Of a stretch of DNA of 56,229 nt, positions 25,498 through 34,805 are shown one piece after another. The notes beneath the pieces were generated by a model. The model was not told the origin of the DNA, did not search any database, and saw only the letters and a list, made by a program, of their open reading frames with translations. The translations under genes were made by a program, and so were the position numbers. The DNA is from Deltaproteobacteria bacterium. GTDB taxonomy: Bacteria; Myxococcota_A; Polyangia; Haliangiales; Haliangiaceae. The stretch's first letter is position 1, and every line of letters begins with the position of its first letter. The stretch spans positions 1-56,229 of the forward strand of contig JANXOM010000159.1 of assembly GCA_025353585.1 (NCBI GenBank). The letters run 5' to 3'.

Positions 25498-28377
25498 CTA
25501 CGGGGGGCCGGTGGCCGCGCGCAGCTTCGCGAGCAGGGCGTCGACCTCCGCGAGCAAGACGAGCGACGGCAACATGTACACCGCGCCCTCGCCGCGATGG
25601 TCGCGGCACCACTGCAGCTCGCGCTCCGCGTCCGGGTACGCGTGGGCGGCGAGGTACGCGCGGCCGAGGCGCGCGCGCTGCATCCAGAGATGACCGAGGC
25701 GACCGGCGCGCTGGTACGCCGCGATCGCGTCCGGCGGCTTGCCCGCGGCGAGCGCGAGGTCCCCCGCGAGTAGCTCCCCCGAGATCCGCCAGTCGAGCGA
25801 GTCGCGCTCTCGCCACGCGGCCGACTTCGCCGCGGCCGTGCCCGGGGCGCCGGCCTCGACGGCGAGGCTCGCGAAGACGTACGAGAACTGCGGCCCGCCG
25901 AAGTCGTCGCCCAGCGCCGTCGCGGTCGCGTCGCGCGCGCGCAGCGCACCCGCGTGGTCGCCGCGGAGCATCCGCGCCTGCGCGAGGTAGAGCTGCTCGC
26001 TGCCGACCTCGGCCGCCGGGTGGGCGGCGATCCACGCGACGAGCATCGCCTCCGCCTCGGGCAGCTTCCCCTCGAAGATCGCGAGGTCGGCGCGGGCCGC
26101 GAGCAGCATCTCGGCCTCGGTCTCCGGCAGCCTCGCCAGGACCGCGCGCGCCCCGTCCGGGTCGTCGTGCAGCGCGTGGGCGAGCGCGAGGTACACGATC
26201 CCGTTCGTCGACGGGTGCGCGACGGCCGCGAACATCTTCTCGCCATCGCGCGCGGCGTCGGCGTAGAGCCCGTTCGCGACCTCCGCGCCGATGAGGTTTC
26301 CCGCCACGACGTCGAGGTTGGCGTGGCCCACCGCCGCCTGGCGCGCGTGCTCGAGGGCGACGGGGAAGTTGCTCTCCTCGATGGCCGCGGCCGTGGCCGC
26401 GACCTCGGTGCGCATGTCGCCGGGCCACTTCGCGAGCACGAGCTGGTACTGGCTCACGGCGTCCGCGTACCGACCGACGCTGTCGTAGTAGTCACCCAGG
26501 ATCCCGAGGCGCTGCCGCTCCGCCATGTGGTCGCCATCGCGGGCGGCGATCTCGAGCTCCTGCGCCGCCTCGTGGGGCCGCCCCGCGTTCTGGTACACGA
26601 GCCCGAGCATCGCGTGGGCCTCGACGAAGCCGGGGTCGGCCGCGATCGCCTCCCGGAGCGCGCCGACCTGGCTCTTCGCGTCGCCCGCGAGCGCAAACCG
26701 CTGGGCCCGCACCCACGCGTGCACCGCGGTGAGGGACGGCGAGAGCGCGTGCGCCAGCGAGCCGGGCGCCGGGGGATCGCCGAGCGCGTTCGGGATGCTC
26801 GCGCCCGCCTGCTGGGCCGCGGCGATCATCGCGTCGGCGGTGCTCGCGCTCGCCCGGGCCGGCGCGCCGACGGGGACCCCCGGCGAGCCGTGCGTCTCGA
26901 GCTTCACCGTGAACCCGCCACCGGCGTCGCGCGTGATCAGGCCACGGACGACGAGCGTCGGGCGCCCGGAGGCGATGACCTGGGTGGCGACGTCGTCGAC
27001 CGTGACGCCGCTGCCCGCGCGCGCCTCGAAGTCCGCGAGCGCGGGGCCGAGGAGCGCGTCGATCCGCGTCGAGCGATAGAGCACCGTGGCGACGGCCTCC
27101 TCGAGGGTGCCGTCGAAGCGCTCGTCGCCGGTCTGGTTCGTGAACGGCGCGATGATCGCCACCACGCGCGGCGCATCGGATCCGACGCCGACCACGGGAG
27201 GCGACGCGACGGGGAGCGTGGCGAGGGACGCGCCGGACGCCGGCGGCCCGGGCGCATCGGCGCCGTGGTGCGCGAGGATCAGCGCCGTCGTCGCCGCGAC
27301 CGCGAACAGCGCGCCGGCCCCCGCCACGCGCGGCCACACGGGCTGCATCGCGAGCTGCAGCTGATCGAGCAGCGCCGGCACGTCCGGGTAGCGCTCGTCG
27401 GGCGCGGTCCGCAGCGCACGCTCGAGCACCCGATGGACGCGCGCGGGCACGGGGGTCCGCGCCGGTCGCGGCAGGAGCCGCCCCGCCGTCACCGCGTCGA
27501 TCAGCGCGCCGAGCGTGTCGCCCTCGAACGGCCGCTGGCTGTACAGCGCGCCCCACAGCGCGACCGCGAAGCTGAACTGATCGCTCCGCGCATCCACCGG
27601 CTCGCCCGCGAACTGCTCGGGCGCCATGTAGAGCGGCGTCCCGATCAGCGCGCCCATGCGCGACCGCTCCATCGCATCGGCGATCGGCAGCGCCGCGAGC
27701 GCCCCGGCCTGCGGGACGGACGTGACGTTCGCGAGCGCGAGGCCGAAGTCGGTGACAGCCGCGCGCCCGGCGCGATCGACGAGCACGTTGTCAGGCTTGA
27801 AGTCGCGGTGCACGATGCCCGCCGCATGCGCCGCGGCGAGCCCGCGCCCGACCGTGACGAACAGCCGCACGATCTCGCGCCACGCCCGGGGCTCGGCCGC
27901 GAGCCACGCGCCGAGCGTGTGGCCATCCACGAGCTCCATCGCGATGAACACGCCGTCCTCGAGCTCGCCCGCATCGAACACCGTCACGACGTGCGGATGG
28001 ACGATCTTCGCCATCGCGCGCGCTTCGCGCGAGAGCCGCGCGCGCACCTCGGGCTCCTCGAACCGCTCGGCGCGGACCACCTTCAGCGCGATCTTCCGGT
28101 CGAGCTGCGGGTCGTGCGCCACGAACACCGACCCCATGCCGCCGCGCCCGATCATCTCGATCAGGGCGTAGCGGCCGACCGTGTCGCGAGGGAGGCGGCC
28201 AGTGCCGCCCGCCGTGACCCCGCCATCGGCGGTGTCTGCCTCGGACGCCGCAACCGCGCAGGCGATCGTCAGGCACGTCTCGCACGCATCGAGGTGGGCG
28301 GACACCGACAGGAGCTCTGCCGCCGGGAGGGCCCGCTCGACGAACGCCAGGAGCGTGTTGTCGTCCAGGCAGGTCAT
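25498..28377 (-). CDS. Ser/Thr protein kinase with N-terminal zinc-finger-like and C-terminal TPR regions
   Basis: Membrane-anchored eukaryotic-type kinase, 959 residues from ATG 28377 (GGGAG five bases upstream; ATG 28389 is the alternative). The first 50 residues carry SAHLDACETC, an H-x3-C-x2-C pattern like anti-sigma zf-HC2 domains. Kinase domain, about 60-330: IGRGGMGSVFVAHD, IALKVV, HRDFKPDNVLV, DFGLA and YMAPEQ, all catalytic residues kept. A membrane span (FAVAATTALILAHHG) precedes a beta-rich domain and an Ala-rich TPR array (about 560-950). It is divergent from a sigma-like gene, a pairing that suggests linked control. Confidence 0.93.
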   Translation of the reverse strand: MTCLDDNTLLAFVERALPAAELLSVSAHLDACETCLTIACAVAASEADTADGGVTAGGTGRLPRDTVGRYALIEMIGRGGMGSVFVAHDPQLDRKIALKVVRAERFEEPEVRARLSREARAMAKIVHPHVVTVFDAGELEDGVFIAMELVDGHTLGAWLAAEPRAWREIVRLFVTVGRGLAAAHAAGIVHRDFKPDNVLVDRAGRAAVTDFGLALANVTSVPQAGALAALPIADAMERSRMGALIGTPLYMAPEQFAGEPVDARSDQFSFAVALWGALYSQRPFEGDTLGALIDAVTAGRLLPRPARTPVPARVHRVLERALRTAPDERYPDVPALLDQLQLAMQPVWPRVAGAGALFAVAATTALILAHHGADAPGPPASGASLATLPVASPPVVGVGSDAPRVVAIIAPFTNQTGDERFDGTLEEAVATVLYRSTRIDALLGPALADFEARAGSGVTVDDVATQVIASGRPTLVVRGLITRDAGGGFTVKLETHGSPGVPVGAPARASASTADAMIAAAQQAGASIPNALGDPPAPGSLAHALSPSLTAVHAWVRAQRFALAGDAKSQVGALREAIAADPGFVEAHAMLGLVYQNAGRPHEAAQELEIAARDGDHMAERQRLGILGDYYDSVGRYADAVSQYQLVLAKWPGDMRTEVAATAAAIEESNFPVALEHARQAAVGHANLDVVAGNLIGAEVANGLYADAARDGEKMFAAVAHPSTNGIVYLALAHALHDDPDGARAVLARLPETEAEMLLAARADLAIFEGKLPEAEAMLVAWIAAHPAAEVGSEQLYLAQARMLRGDHAGALRARDATATALGDDFGGPQFSYVFASLAVEAGAPGTAAAKSAAWRERDSLDWRISGELLAGDLALAAGKPPDAIAAYQRAGRLGHLWMQRARLGRAYLAAHAYPDAERELQWCRDHRGEGAVYMLPSLVLLAEVDALLAKLRAATGPP

Positions 28378-28466
28378 CCGCGCTCCCATGATACGTGGTG
28401 GGGGTCAAGACGCAGGGTTTGCACACAACCTTCGCGCGGGGCGGACGTTTGATAGAGTCGACGGCG

Positions 28467-29303
28467 ATGGAGGTCGACGAGCTCGCGGCAGCGCTGGCGC
28501 GGATCCGCGCGGAGGCGACGGCGGCGTGGCCCGGGCTCCGCGCGCCCACCGTCGCCTTCGACGAGCACGTCGCGAGCCTTGTCGAGCGCGACGCGAGCCG
28601 GACGCGCGAGTTGCTCGTGCCCGAGCTGTACCTGGCATTCGCGTGCGCCGGTGGAGACCCGGCCGCGCTCGCGGTCCTCGAGCGTGCCTACTTGCCGGAC
28701 CTCCGGCCCGTCCTGGGCCGGATGGGCCTCGCCTCGACCGACATCGACGAGACGCTCCAGGTCATGCGCGAGGAGCTCCTCCTGCCGCGCGCGGGCGGGC
28801 CGGTCCGCATCCTCGGCTACGCCGGCCGCGGCTCGCTCAAGGGCTGGTTGCGCGCCGTGGCCGCGCGTACCGGCCTCCGCGTGAAGGCCCCGCCGGGCGG
28901 CAAGCCGCCGCTCGAGCTCGACGAGACGGCCCACGCCGACGGCATCGAGGACATGGAGCTCGCGTACATGAAGAAGGAGTACGGCGACGCGTTCCACGCC
29001 GCGTTCGGCGTCGCGGTCGCTGGCTTGCCCGCGAAGGACCGCCTGCTCCTCAAGCAGCGGTTCAAGTACCGGCTCACCGTCGAGGAGCTCGGGCGCCAGC
29101 ACGGCGTGAACGCGGGCACGATCTCGCGGTGGGTCGCGACCGCGCGCGAGCGGCTCGCCGGCGATACCCGCGCCGAGATGGTGCGCCAGCTCGGCGTGGC
29201 GCGCGGCGACGTCTCGAGCATCATCCGGCTGATCCAGAGCCAGCTCGACGTGTCGCTCTCGGCCCTCTCGATCGCCGCCCCGCCGCCGGCGCCGGACGCC
29301 TAA
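28467..29303 (+). CDS. Sigma-70-like (ECF-type) transcription factor
   Basis: 278 residues from ATG 28467; the upstream extension to 28395 lies in the shared promoter. The middle contains a region-2-like RGSLKGWLRAVAARTGLR and the C-terminus a clear helix-turn-helix (LTVEELGRQHGVNAGTISRW) preceded by LPAKDRLLLKQRF, as in sigma region 4. The spacing is larger than in classical ECF factors, matching a myxobacterial group usually annotated as sigma-like regulators. It lies 89 bases from the divergent kinase gene, whose N-terminal zf-HC2-like motif could bind it. Ends in an Ala/Pro tail. Confidence 0.78.
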   Translation: MEVDELAAALARIRAEATAAWPGLRAPTVAFDEHVASLVERDASRTRELLVPELYLAFACAGGDPAALAVLERAYLPDLRPVLGRMGLASTDIDETLQVMREELLLPRAGGPVRILGYAGRGSLKGWLRAVAARTGLRVKAPPGGKPPLELDETAHADGIEDMELAYMKKEYGDAFHAAFGVAVAGLPAKDRLLLKQRFKYRLTVEELGRQHGVNAGTISRWVATARERLAGDTRAEMVRQLGVARGDVSSIIRLIQSQLDVSLSALSIAAPPPAPDA

Positions 29304-29316
29304 TCCCGGCCGCCCG

Positions 29317-31245
29317 TCAGTCGTTGGCGGGCAGCGGCGGCCCCACCTCGCGAACGACGTTGCCCTCGAACGCGGCGACGAGCTCCTCGAGGGCCGCGAT
29401 CTCCGCCCGCAGCGCGTCGCCCTGCTCGGTGTCCCCGACCGTCCGCGGCCGATCGTAGACCGCGATGTCCGAAACCGTGGGCACGATGTCGGCGTGCTGC
29501 TCGACCGCCGCGTCGACGCTCTCGAAGTGCGCGTGCTGCGCGAGGTACATCCGCTCCGCGTCGAGCACGAGCGAGAAGCCCTTGTCGCCGTACGCGGCCG
29601 CGAACGCGCCGTCGATCGTGATGGCGCGCCCGCTCTTCTTGAGGGGCGTCTCGCCCTTCTCGAGCTTCACGGGCACGTGGCCATTGACGATGAAGCCGCG
29701 CTCGTCGTCGACGCCGAGGTCGCGCAGCATGCGCGCGCAGAACTCCGCGTCGTGGAGGAGCGTGAAGTAGGCGTTCTTCGTCTCCTCGGCCGCGTGCTTG
29801 TCTGCCACGAAGTACGTCTCGAACGTCGCCATCTTGTCCTTGCCGAAGCACGGCGAGCGCGGCCCGGTCCACAGATAGAACAAGAGCTCGATGTCGGCGG
29901 GCGCGCGCTTGCGGAACGCGCGCTGCACGACCGTGTCGAACGCGCGCAGGAGCGCCGCGCCGCGGTGCTCGATGCCATCGATCGCGAACGCCAGCGGGAC
30001 GCCGTCGGCGTCGACCGGGATGCAGCCGTGAAAGATCGCGCACCGGTCGCGCCGGATCATCATCTGCCCATGCCCGACGACGAACGACATCTGCCGCCAC
30101 AGCGCGCCGCTCTCGACGAACGAGCGCGTCAGCCGCGCGAGGCACGCGTCCTCCGCCGCTGACAGCTTGTACGGATCGCTCCAGTCGACCGTGGGCAGCG
30201 CCAGGTCGAGCATCGGATAGACCGTGCCGTCGATCGTCACCGTGCCCGCCGCCCTGTCGATCTGGTGCAGCAGCGCGCGGTCCGCCATGCCCCACTCGGG
30301 GCGCTTGCGGAACAGCTGGCCCTCGAGCTTGAACTGCAGGATGGCGGCGGCCTTCTGCATGCGCGCCATGAGGAGGTCGTCGCGCAGGCCCTCGCCTTTG
30401 CACGGGAAGCGCGCGCAGGGATCGTCGCCGTACACGTCGCGCGCGAGCTTCTCGAGCGGCGCCATCGGGATGCCGTAGCCCTCCTCGAGCTGCGAGAGGC
30501 GGCGGTAGCGCAGCGACACCCGGACGACCGTCATCAGCGCCGCGGGCTGGCCGAGGCACGCCGCCATCCAGCTCGCGTCGTGGTTGCCCCAGGTGATGGT
30601 CGCGTTCGGCTGCTGCATCACGAGGTCGATCACCTTGTCGATGCGCGGCCCCCGGTCGCCGAGGTCGCCGGCGACGACCAGCTCGCCGACCGAGAGGTTG
30701 CGGACCACGCGGGCGATCATGCGCACGAGCTCCTGGTCGCGGCCGTGGCGCAGGAACGGATCGACGAGGCGCGCGAGGAAGCTCGCCGGTCGCCCGAGCT
30801 CCTTCGCGAACAGCACCTCGCGGAACACCGCGTCGAAAGGATCGGGGATGATCGCGGCGACGTGCTCGAGCGTGTAGCGGCGCGCGAGCTCCCGGATCAC
30901 TTCGACCGCGCGCGGCAGGAGCGCGAGCAAGCGGGCGCGCCGCGCCGCCTCGTCGCCGCCGTGGGCGAGCCACGTCTCGCGGGGGTAGTAGAACGTGGCG
31001 AGCAGGTCGTCGAGCTCGTCCTGCGTGATGCGCGCGGCGAACAGCTGCTGCAGGAGCGGCCGCAGGCTGCCCGACGCATTGTTGATGACGTGGCGGAGCT
31101 TGACGTACTCGCCATGGACATCGCTGACGACGTGCACGGTCGGCGTGGGGAGCGCCAGGTGGGCCTGGAGCTCGGCGATCTCGGCCAGCGCCGAGCGGAC
31201 GTTCGGATACCGAGTCGCGAGGGCCTGGAGGTGGGCGAGCGCCAT
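29317..31245 (-). CDS. fbp: Fructose-1,6-bisphosphatase class III
   Basis: Gluconeogenic hydrolysis of fructose-1,6-bisphosphate to fructose-6-phosphate. 642 residues from ATG 31245, matching the class III (Firmicutes-type) length; the frame runs on to 31470 but is not gene-like. The calcineurin-type metal site is complete: VVSDVHGEY, VAGDLGDRGPR, WGNHDASW, and later His residues in GHGQMM and VNGHVPV. RRYTLEHVAAIIPDPFD and LFYLWTGPRSPCFGKDKM are class III hallmarks. It is divergent from the Gfo/Idh/MocA gene and converges with the sigma-like gene 13 bases away. Confidence 0.93.
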   Translation of the reverse strand: MALAHLQALATRYPNVRSALAEIAELQAHLALPTPTVHVVSDVHGEYVKLRHVINNASGSLRPLLQQLFAARITQDELDDLLATFYYPRETWLAHGGDEAARRARLLALLPRAVEVIRELARRYTLEHVAAIIPDPFDAVFREVLFAKELGRPASFLARLVDPFLRHGRDQELVRMIARVVRNLSVGELVVAGDLGDRGPRIDKVIDLVMQQPNATITWGNHDASWMAACLGQPAALMTVVRVSLRYRRLSQLEEGYGIPMAPLEKLARDVYGDDPCARFPCKGEGLRDDLLMARMQKAAAILQFKLEGQLFRKRPEWGMADRALLHQIDRAAGTVTIDGTVYPMLDLALPTVDWSDPYKLSAAEDACLARLTRSFVESGALWRQMSFVVGHGQMMIRRDRCAIFHGCIPVDADGVPLAFAIDGIEHRGAALLRAFDTVVQRAFRKRAPADIELLFYLWTGPRSPCFGKDKMATFETYFVADKHAAEETKNAYFTLLHDAEFCARMLRDLGVDDERGFIVNGHVPVKLEKGETPLKKSGRAITIDGAFAAAYGDKGFSLVLDAERMYLAQHAHFESVDAAVEQHADIVPTVSDIAVYDRPRTVGDTEQGDALRAEIAALEELVAAFEGNVVREVGPPLPAND

Positions 31246-31364
31246 GGCCCTGGATACCCGATCAGCCACCAGCGCTGGTCTGGAGGAGGTGTCCAAAATG
31301 CCCCGAATTGGCACGTTAAGGCCTTCAAAATGTCGAATAGCTGACGCTTTTCGCAGGGTACCGG

Positions 31365-31379
31365 TGTCGAACTTTCGAC
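31365..31379. promoter_or_regulatory. Palindrome in the fbp/oxidoreductase divergent region
   Basis: Inside the 239-base gap 31246-31484, GTCGAA-CT-TTCGAC forms a 6-bp inverted repeat at 31366-31379, preceded by T. A matching half-site TGTCGAA lies at 31331-31337. Together they could be an operator for one of the divergent genes. The gap is visibly less GC-rich than its surroundings. Confidence 0.35.
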
Positions 31380-31484
31380 GCTCGGCGGGGGCGATCACTG
31401 TCTCGCGGGCACAACGCGGCATACGCGACGCGAGTTCTTGCGTCCGTCCACATTTCGCCGTACTCCACACCCGAGGTAGCGAAT

Positions 31485-32552
31485 ATGACCCGTCGATTGA
31501 AAGGCGCGCTCGTCGGTTTCGGTTTCATCGCCGAGAAGGGCCATATCCCGGCCTACCTCTCCGCACCCGACGCGTTCGAGATCGTCGCGGTCGCCGACAT
31601 CTGCGCCGCGCGCCGCGAGAAGGCCCGCGAGGTCCTGCCGAACGCGCGCATCTACAGCGACACGAAGCAGCTGCTCACCGCCGAAGCAAAGAATATCGAC
31701 TTCGTCGACATCGCGACACCGCCGTGCGACCACGCTGCCATCGCCCACGCGGCGTTCGAGCACGGCCTGCACGTGTTCTGCGAGAAGCCCGTGGCGACCT
31801 CGGGCGCCGATGCGCGGTCGATGATCGACCACGCCACCGCGAGCAAGCGCGTCTTCTTCCCCTCGCACAACTACAAGCACGCGCCCGTCATCAAGGCGAT
31901 CCGCGGCGTGCTCGAGACCGGCGAGCTCGGCGCGATCCACCTCGTCACGCTCGACACGTTCCGCAGCACGCATGCCAAGGGCGTCGCGGAGTGGCAGCCG
32001 GACTGGCGCCGCGTGCGCGCCACCTCGGGCGGCGGCATCGCGATGGACCACGGCAGCCACACGTTCTATCTGGCGTTCGACTGGCTCGGCGCGATGCCGA
32101 CGTCGATCAACGCGAAGATGTCGAACCTCTCCACGTTCGACACCGAGGATAACTTCAACTGCACGGTCGAGTTCCCCACCGGGATCGCGGTCTGTCAGCT
32201 GACGTGGAACTCGGGCTTCCGCAAGGTCATCTACACGATCCACGGCGCGAACGGCGCCATCAAGGTCGAGGACGACGACATCGAGATCCACCGCAAGCGC
32301 GCCGGCGGCAAGGTGGACGTCGAGAAGATGTCCGCCGCGTCGCACTGGATGGACGCGTCGCACGCCGAGTGGTTCAAGGCGCTGCAGATCGACTTCGCCC
32401 GCGCGATCGAGACGAAGCAGTACGTCGGCAAGGAAGCCCACGACGCCGCGGCGTGCGTGCAGCTCATCGAGACGGCGTACGCGTCGGCCCGCGCCGATGG
32501 TCGCCAGATGTCGCTGTCCAGCGATCGCGCGTCGGTCGTCAAGGCCGGCTGA
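31485..32552 (+). CDS. Gfo/Idh/MocA-family NAD(P)-dependent oxidoreductase
   Basis: 355 residues. The Rossmann start is ALVGFGFIAEKGHIP and the family's catalytic-domain motif EKPVATS is at about residue 104. The C-terminal beta sheet contains GGGIAMDHGSHTFYL, whose Asp-His pair fits the catalytic site. Members oxidise or reduce sugar and cyclitol hydroxyls (myo-inositol 2-dehydrogenase is one). GAGG eight bases before ATG 31485 supports the start. It heads a tight three-gene operon with a phospholipid head-group transferase and an aminotransferase, so the substrate may be a head-group precursor. That role is inference. Confidence 0.9.
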   Translation: MTRRLKGALVGFGFIAEKGHIPAYLSAPDAFEIVAVADICAARREKAREVLPNARIYSDTKQLLTAEAKNIDFVDIATPPCDHAAIAHAAFEHGLHVFCEKPVATSGADARSMIDHATASKRVFFPSHNYKHAPVIKAIRGVLETGELGAIHLVTLDTFRSTHAKGVAEWQPDWRRVRATSGGGIAMDHGSHTFYLAFDWLGAMPTSINAKMSNLSTFDTEDNFNCTVEFPTGIAVCQLTWNSGFRKVIYTIHGANGAIKVEDDDIEIHRKRAGGKVDVEKMSAASHWMDASHAEWFKALQIDFARAIETKQYVGKEAHDAAACVQLIETAYASARADGRQMSLSSDRASVVKAG

Positions 32553-32564
32553 GCGTCGGCGTTG

Positions 32565-33320
32565 ATGGTGGCGGATCTGTATATCGCGTGGGGCACCCTC
32601 GCGGTGTGGCTCGCCCTCCTGGGGCTGTACGGGATCCGCGTCGCCACGCGCGGGCACGCGCGCAGTGAGCGGGTGTCGAGCGTCGGCGGGACGGCGCTCA
32701 TGGGGCGCGAGATCATGGACGCCACGTACTGGGCGATCGCGCCGGTGGTGCGAGGTCTGGCCGCGATCGGGGCCACGCCGAACAGCCTGACGTGGAGCGC
32801 CCTGGTCACGGGCGCCGGCGCGGGGATCGCCCTCGGCTTCGGCTGGTTCGGGCTCGCCACGCTCCTCGCCACGGTGTCCACGATCGGCGACATTCTCGAC
32901 GGCCAGGTCGCGCGGCTGACGAAGACCGGCAGCAACCGCGGCGAGCTCCTCGACGCGGCGGTGGATCGCTACACCGAGTTCTTCTTTCTCGCCGGCGTGG
33001 TGTTCGCCGTCCGCGAGTCAGGCTGGCAGCTCGCGATCGTCATGTCCGCCGTGCTCGCGTCGTTCATGGTGAGCTACGCGTCGGCGAAGGCCGAGGCGCT
33101 GCAGGTGACCCCGCCGCGCGGCCTCATGCGCCGCCACGAGCGGTCGACGTATCTGATCGTCGGCGCGGGCGCGACGGCGATGGCGGGCGGGGCCCTCCAC
33201 GCGCAGTGGCCCGACCTCCCGGTCGTCGCCCCCGAGCTCCTCGCCGCGCTCGCGGTCGGCGTGATCGGCAACTACGCTGCGGTGTCGCGGCTGGTTCGCA
33301 TCGGGCGCGCGTTGCGGTAA
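32565..33320 (+). CDS. CDP-alcohol phosphatidyltransferase
   Basis: Transfers a phosphatidyl (or similar CMP-linked) group to an alcohol acceptor in the inner membrane. 251 residues from ATG 32565. The signature D-x2-DG-x2-AR-x8-G-x3-D-x3-D is complete: DILDGQVAR, eight residues, then GELLDAAVD. About six membrane spans follow the family pattern. PgsA-, Pss- and PI-phosphate synthase-type enzymes share this site, so the acceptor cannot be named. It starts 12 bases after the oxidoreductase gene. Confidence 0.92.
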   Translation: MVADLYIAWGTLAVWLALLGLYGIRVATRGHARSERVSSVGGTALMGREIMDATYWAIAPVVRGLAAIGATPNSLTWSALVTGAGAGIALGFGWFGLATLLATVSTIGDILDGQVARLTKTGSNRGELLDAAVDRYTEFFFLAGVVFAVRESGWQLAIVMSAVLASFMVSYASAKAEALQVTPPRGLMRRHERSTYLIVGAGATAMAGGALHAQWPDLPVVAPELLAALAVGVIGNYAAVSRLVRIGRALR

Positions 33321-33332
33321 AAGACCGCTCTC

Positions 33333-34697
33333 ATGCCGCAGCCCGCGAACCAGAACCGGAACCTCCAGACCGCGATTCCGGGCCCCAAGAGCGCCGCGCT
33401 CCGTGCGCGCGAAGATGCTCACCTCGCGCCGGGCGCGCAGGGCTACGCGCTGATGGCGGGCATCGTCGTCGACCACGCCGAGGGCACGACGGTCACCGAC
33501 GTCGATGGCAACGTCTTCATCGACTTCATCGGCGGCATCGCCGTGGGCGCGCTTGGCCACTCGCACCCGACCTGGGTCGAGGCGATCCAGAAGCAGGCGG
33601 GCCGGGCCGCGGTCGGCTCGCTCACGTCCGAGGCGCGCGTCGAGCTGTTCGAGCGGTTCGCGAAGCACGCGCCCGCGAACGGCGTGCACCGGCTCCAGAT
33701 GTACTCGGGCGGCGCCGAGGCCGTCGAGAGCGCGCTGCGCCTCGCGAAGTCCTACACGGGCAAGTACGAGTTCGTCAGCTGCTGGGGCGGCTTCCACGGC
33801 AAGACGATGGGCGCGCTGTCCCTCATGGGCTCGACGTTCAAGGACAAGCTCGGGCCGATGGTCCCGGGCAGCCACCAGGTGCCGTACGCGGACTGCTACC
33901 GGTGCCCGATCGGCAAGGACATGACCTACCCGGGCTGCGGGGTGGCGTGCGCGGACGTCGCGCGCAAGTACGTCAAGGTCGCGACGGCGGGCGCGGTGGC
34001 GGGCGTGATCGTCGAGCCGATGCAGGGCACGGCGGGCAATATCATCCCGCCCAAGGAGTTCCTGCCCGCGATGGCGTCGATCGCGAAGGACGTCGGCGCG
34101 CTGTTCATCGCCGACGAGATGATCACCGGGCTCGGGCGCACCGGCACGTGGTGGGGCGTCGAGCACTCCGGCGTGGTGCCGGACATCGTGACGATCGGCA
34201 AGGCGGTCGGCGGCGGCTTTCCGCTGTCGGCGCTCGCGACGCGCGACGAGATCGCGGTGTCGAAGCCGTGGTCGAACCAGTCGGGCTCGTCGAGCTCGTA
34301 CGGTGGCAACCCGCTCGCGGCCGCCGCGGGCGCGGCCTCGCTGCGCATCATCGAAGAGGAGAACCTCGTCGAGAACAGCAAACGCGTCGGCGCGCTGATG
34401 CTGCGCGAGCTCGAGACCTGGGTCGACCGCTACAGCTTCGTGGGCGTGGCGCGCGGCTCCGGCATGTTCATGGCGATGGAGCTCGTGAGCGACAAGGTCG
34501 CGAAGACCCCGCTGACGCGCAAAGTCACCGAGCGCATCTTCGGCGAGTGCGTCAAGCGCGGCCTCCTCACGATGAGCTACTCGGCGAGCTTCCGCCTCCA
34601 GCCGCCCCTCACCACGGACGAAGCCACCGCCATGAATGGCCTCGCGGCCCTCAAGGAAGTCTTCGACCTGGTCGAGCGCGAAGCCTGGTGGAAATAG
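33333..34697 (+). CDS. Class III PLP-dependent aminotransferase
   Basis: 454 residues with a complete fold-type I class III site: MYSGGAEAVESALRLAKSYT, CWGGFHGKTMGAL, ADEMITGLGRTGTWWG and the PLP-lysine in TIGKAVGGGFPLSA. An extra Cys-containing loop (CYRCPIG, YPGCGVAC) sits between the halves, as in GABA/acetylornithine-type relatives. It starts 12 bases after the phosphatidyltransferase gene. In this setting it may aminate an oxidised head-group intermediate from the upstream dehydrogenase; that is hypothesis. GABA or other omega-amino acid transamination is the conservative call. Confidence 0.9.
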   Translation: MPQPANQNRNLQTAIPGPKSAALRAREDAHLAPGAQGYALMAGIVVDHAEGTTVTDVDGNVFIDFIGGIAVGALGHSHPTWVEAIQKQAGRAAVGSLTSEARVELFERFAKHAPANGVHRLQMYSGGAEAVESALRLAKSYTGKYEFVSCWGGFHGKTMGALSLMGSTFKDKLGPMVPGSHQVPYADCYRCPIGKDMTYPGCGVACADVARKYVKVATAGAVAGVIVEPMQGTAGNIIPPKEFLPAMASIAKDVGALFIADEMITGLGRTGTWWGVEHSGVVPDIVTIGKAVGGGFPLSALATRDEIAVSKPWSNQSGSSSSYGGNPLAAAAGAASLRIIEEENLVENSKRVGALMLRELETWVDRYSFVGVARGSGMFMAMELVSDKVAKTPLTRKVTERIFGECVKRGLLTMSYSASFRLQPPLTTDEATAMNGLAALKEVFDLVEREAWWK

Positions 34698-34712
34698 GGG
34701 CCTGGCCCCTTT
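34697..34712 (+). repeat. GGGGCCTGGCCCC hairpin repeat, copy 1
   Basis: GGGGCCTGGCCCCTTT begins on the last base of the aminotransferase stop codon. The GGGGCC/GGCCCC arms pair perfectly around one T and the TTT tail makes it terminator-like. Confidence 0.6.
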
Positions 34713-34754
34713 ATCCTTCCAAACCATCGTAACCATTGGACTTGCTGCCAAGAC

Positions 34755-34770
34755 GGGGCCTGGCCCCTTT
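34755..34770 (+). repeat. GGGGCCTGGCCCC hairpin repeat, copy 2
   Basis: Exact second copy of the 16-base element 58 bases later, followed by tandem CCTTTGTTTGTG units (34766-34777, 34778-34789). It lies in the convergent gap before the RCC1-like gene stop. Confidence 0.6.
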
Positions 34771-34805
34771 GTTTGTGCCTTTGTTTGTGGCCGGCTGTCG
34801 GACGC

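Noticed and set aside
28378..28466. ECF-type promoter in the kinase/sigma gap
   Set aside because: An AACC...CGTT pair is visible, but such short motifs arise often in this composition and no start site is known.
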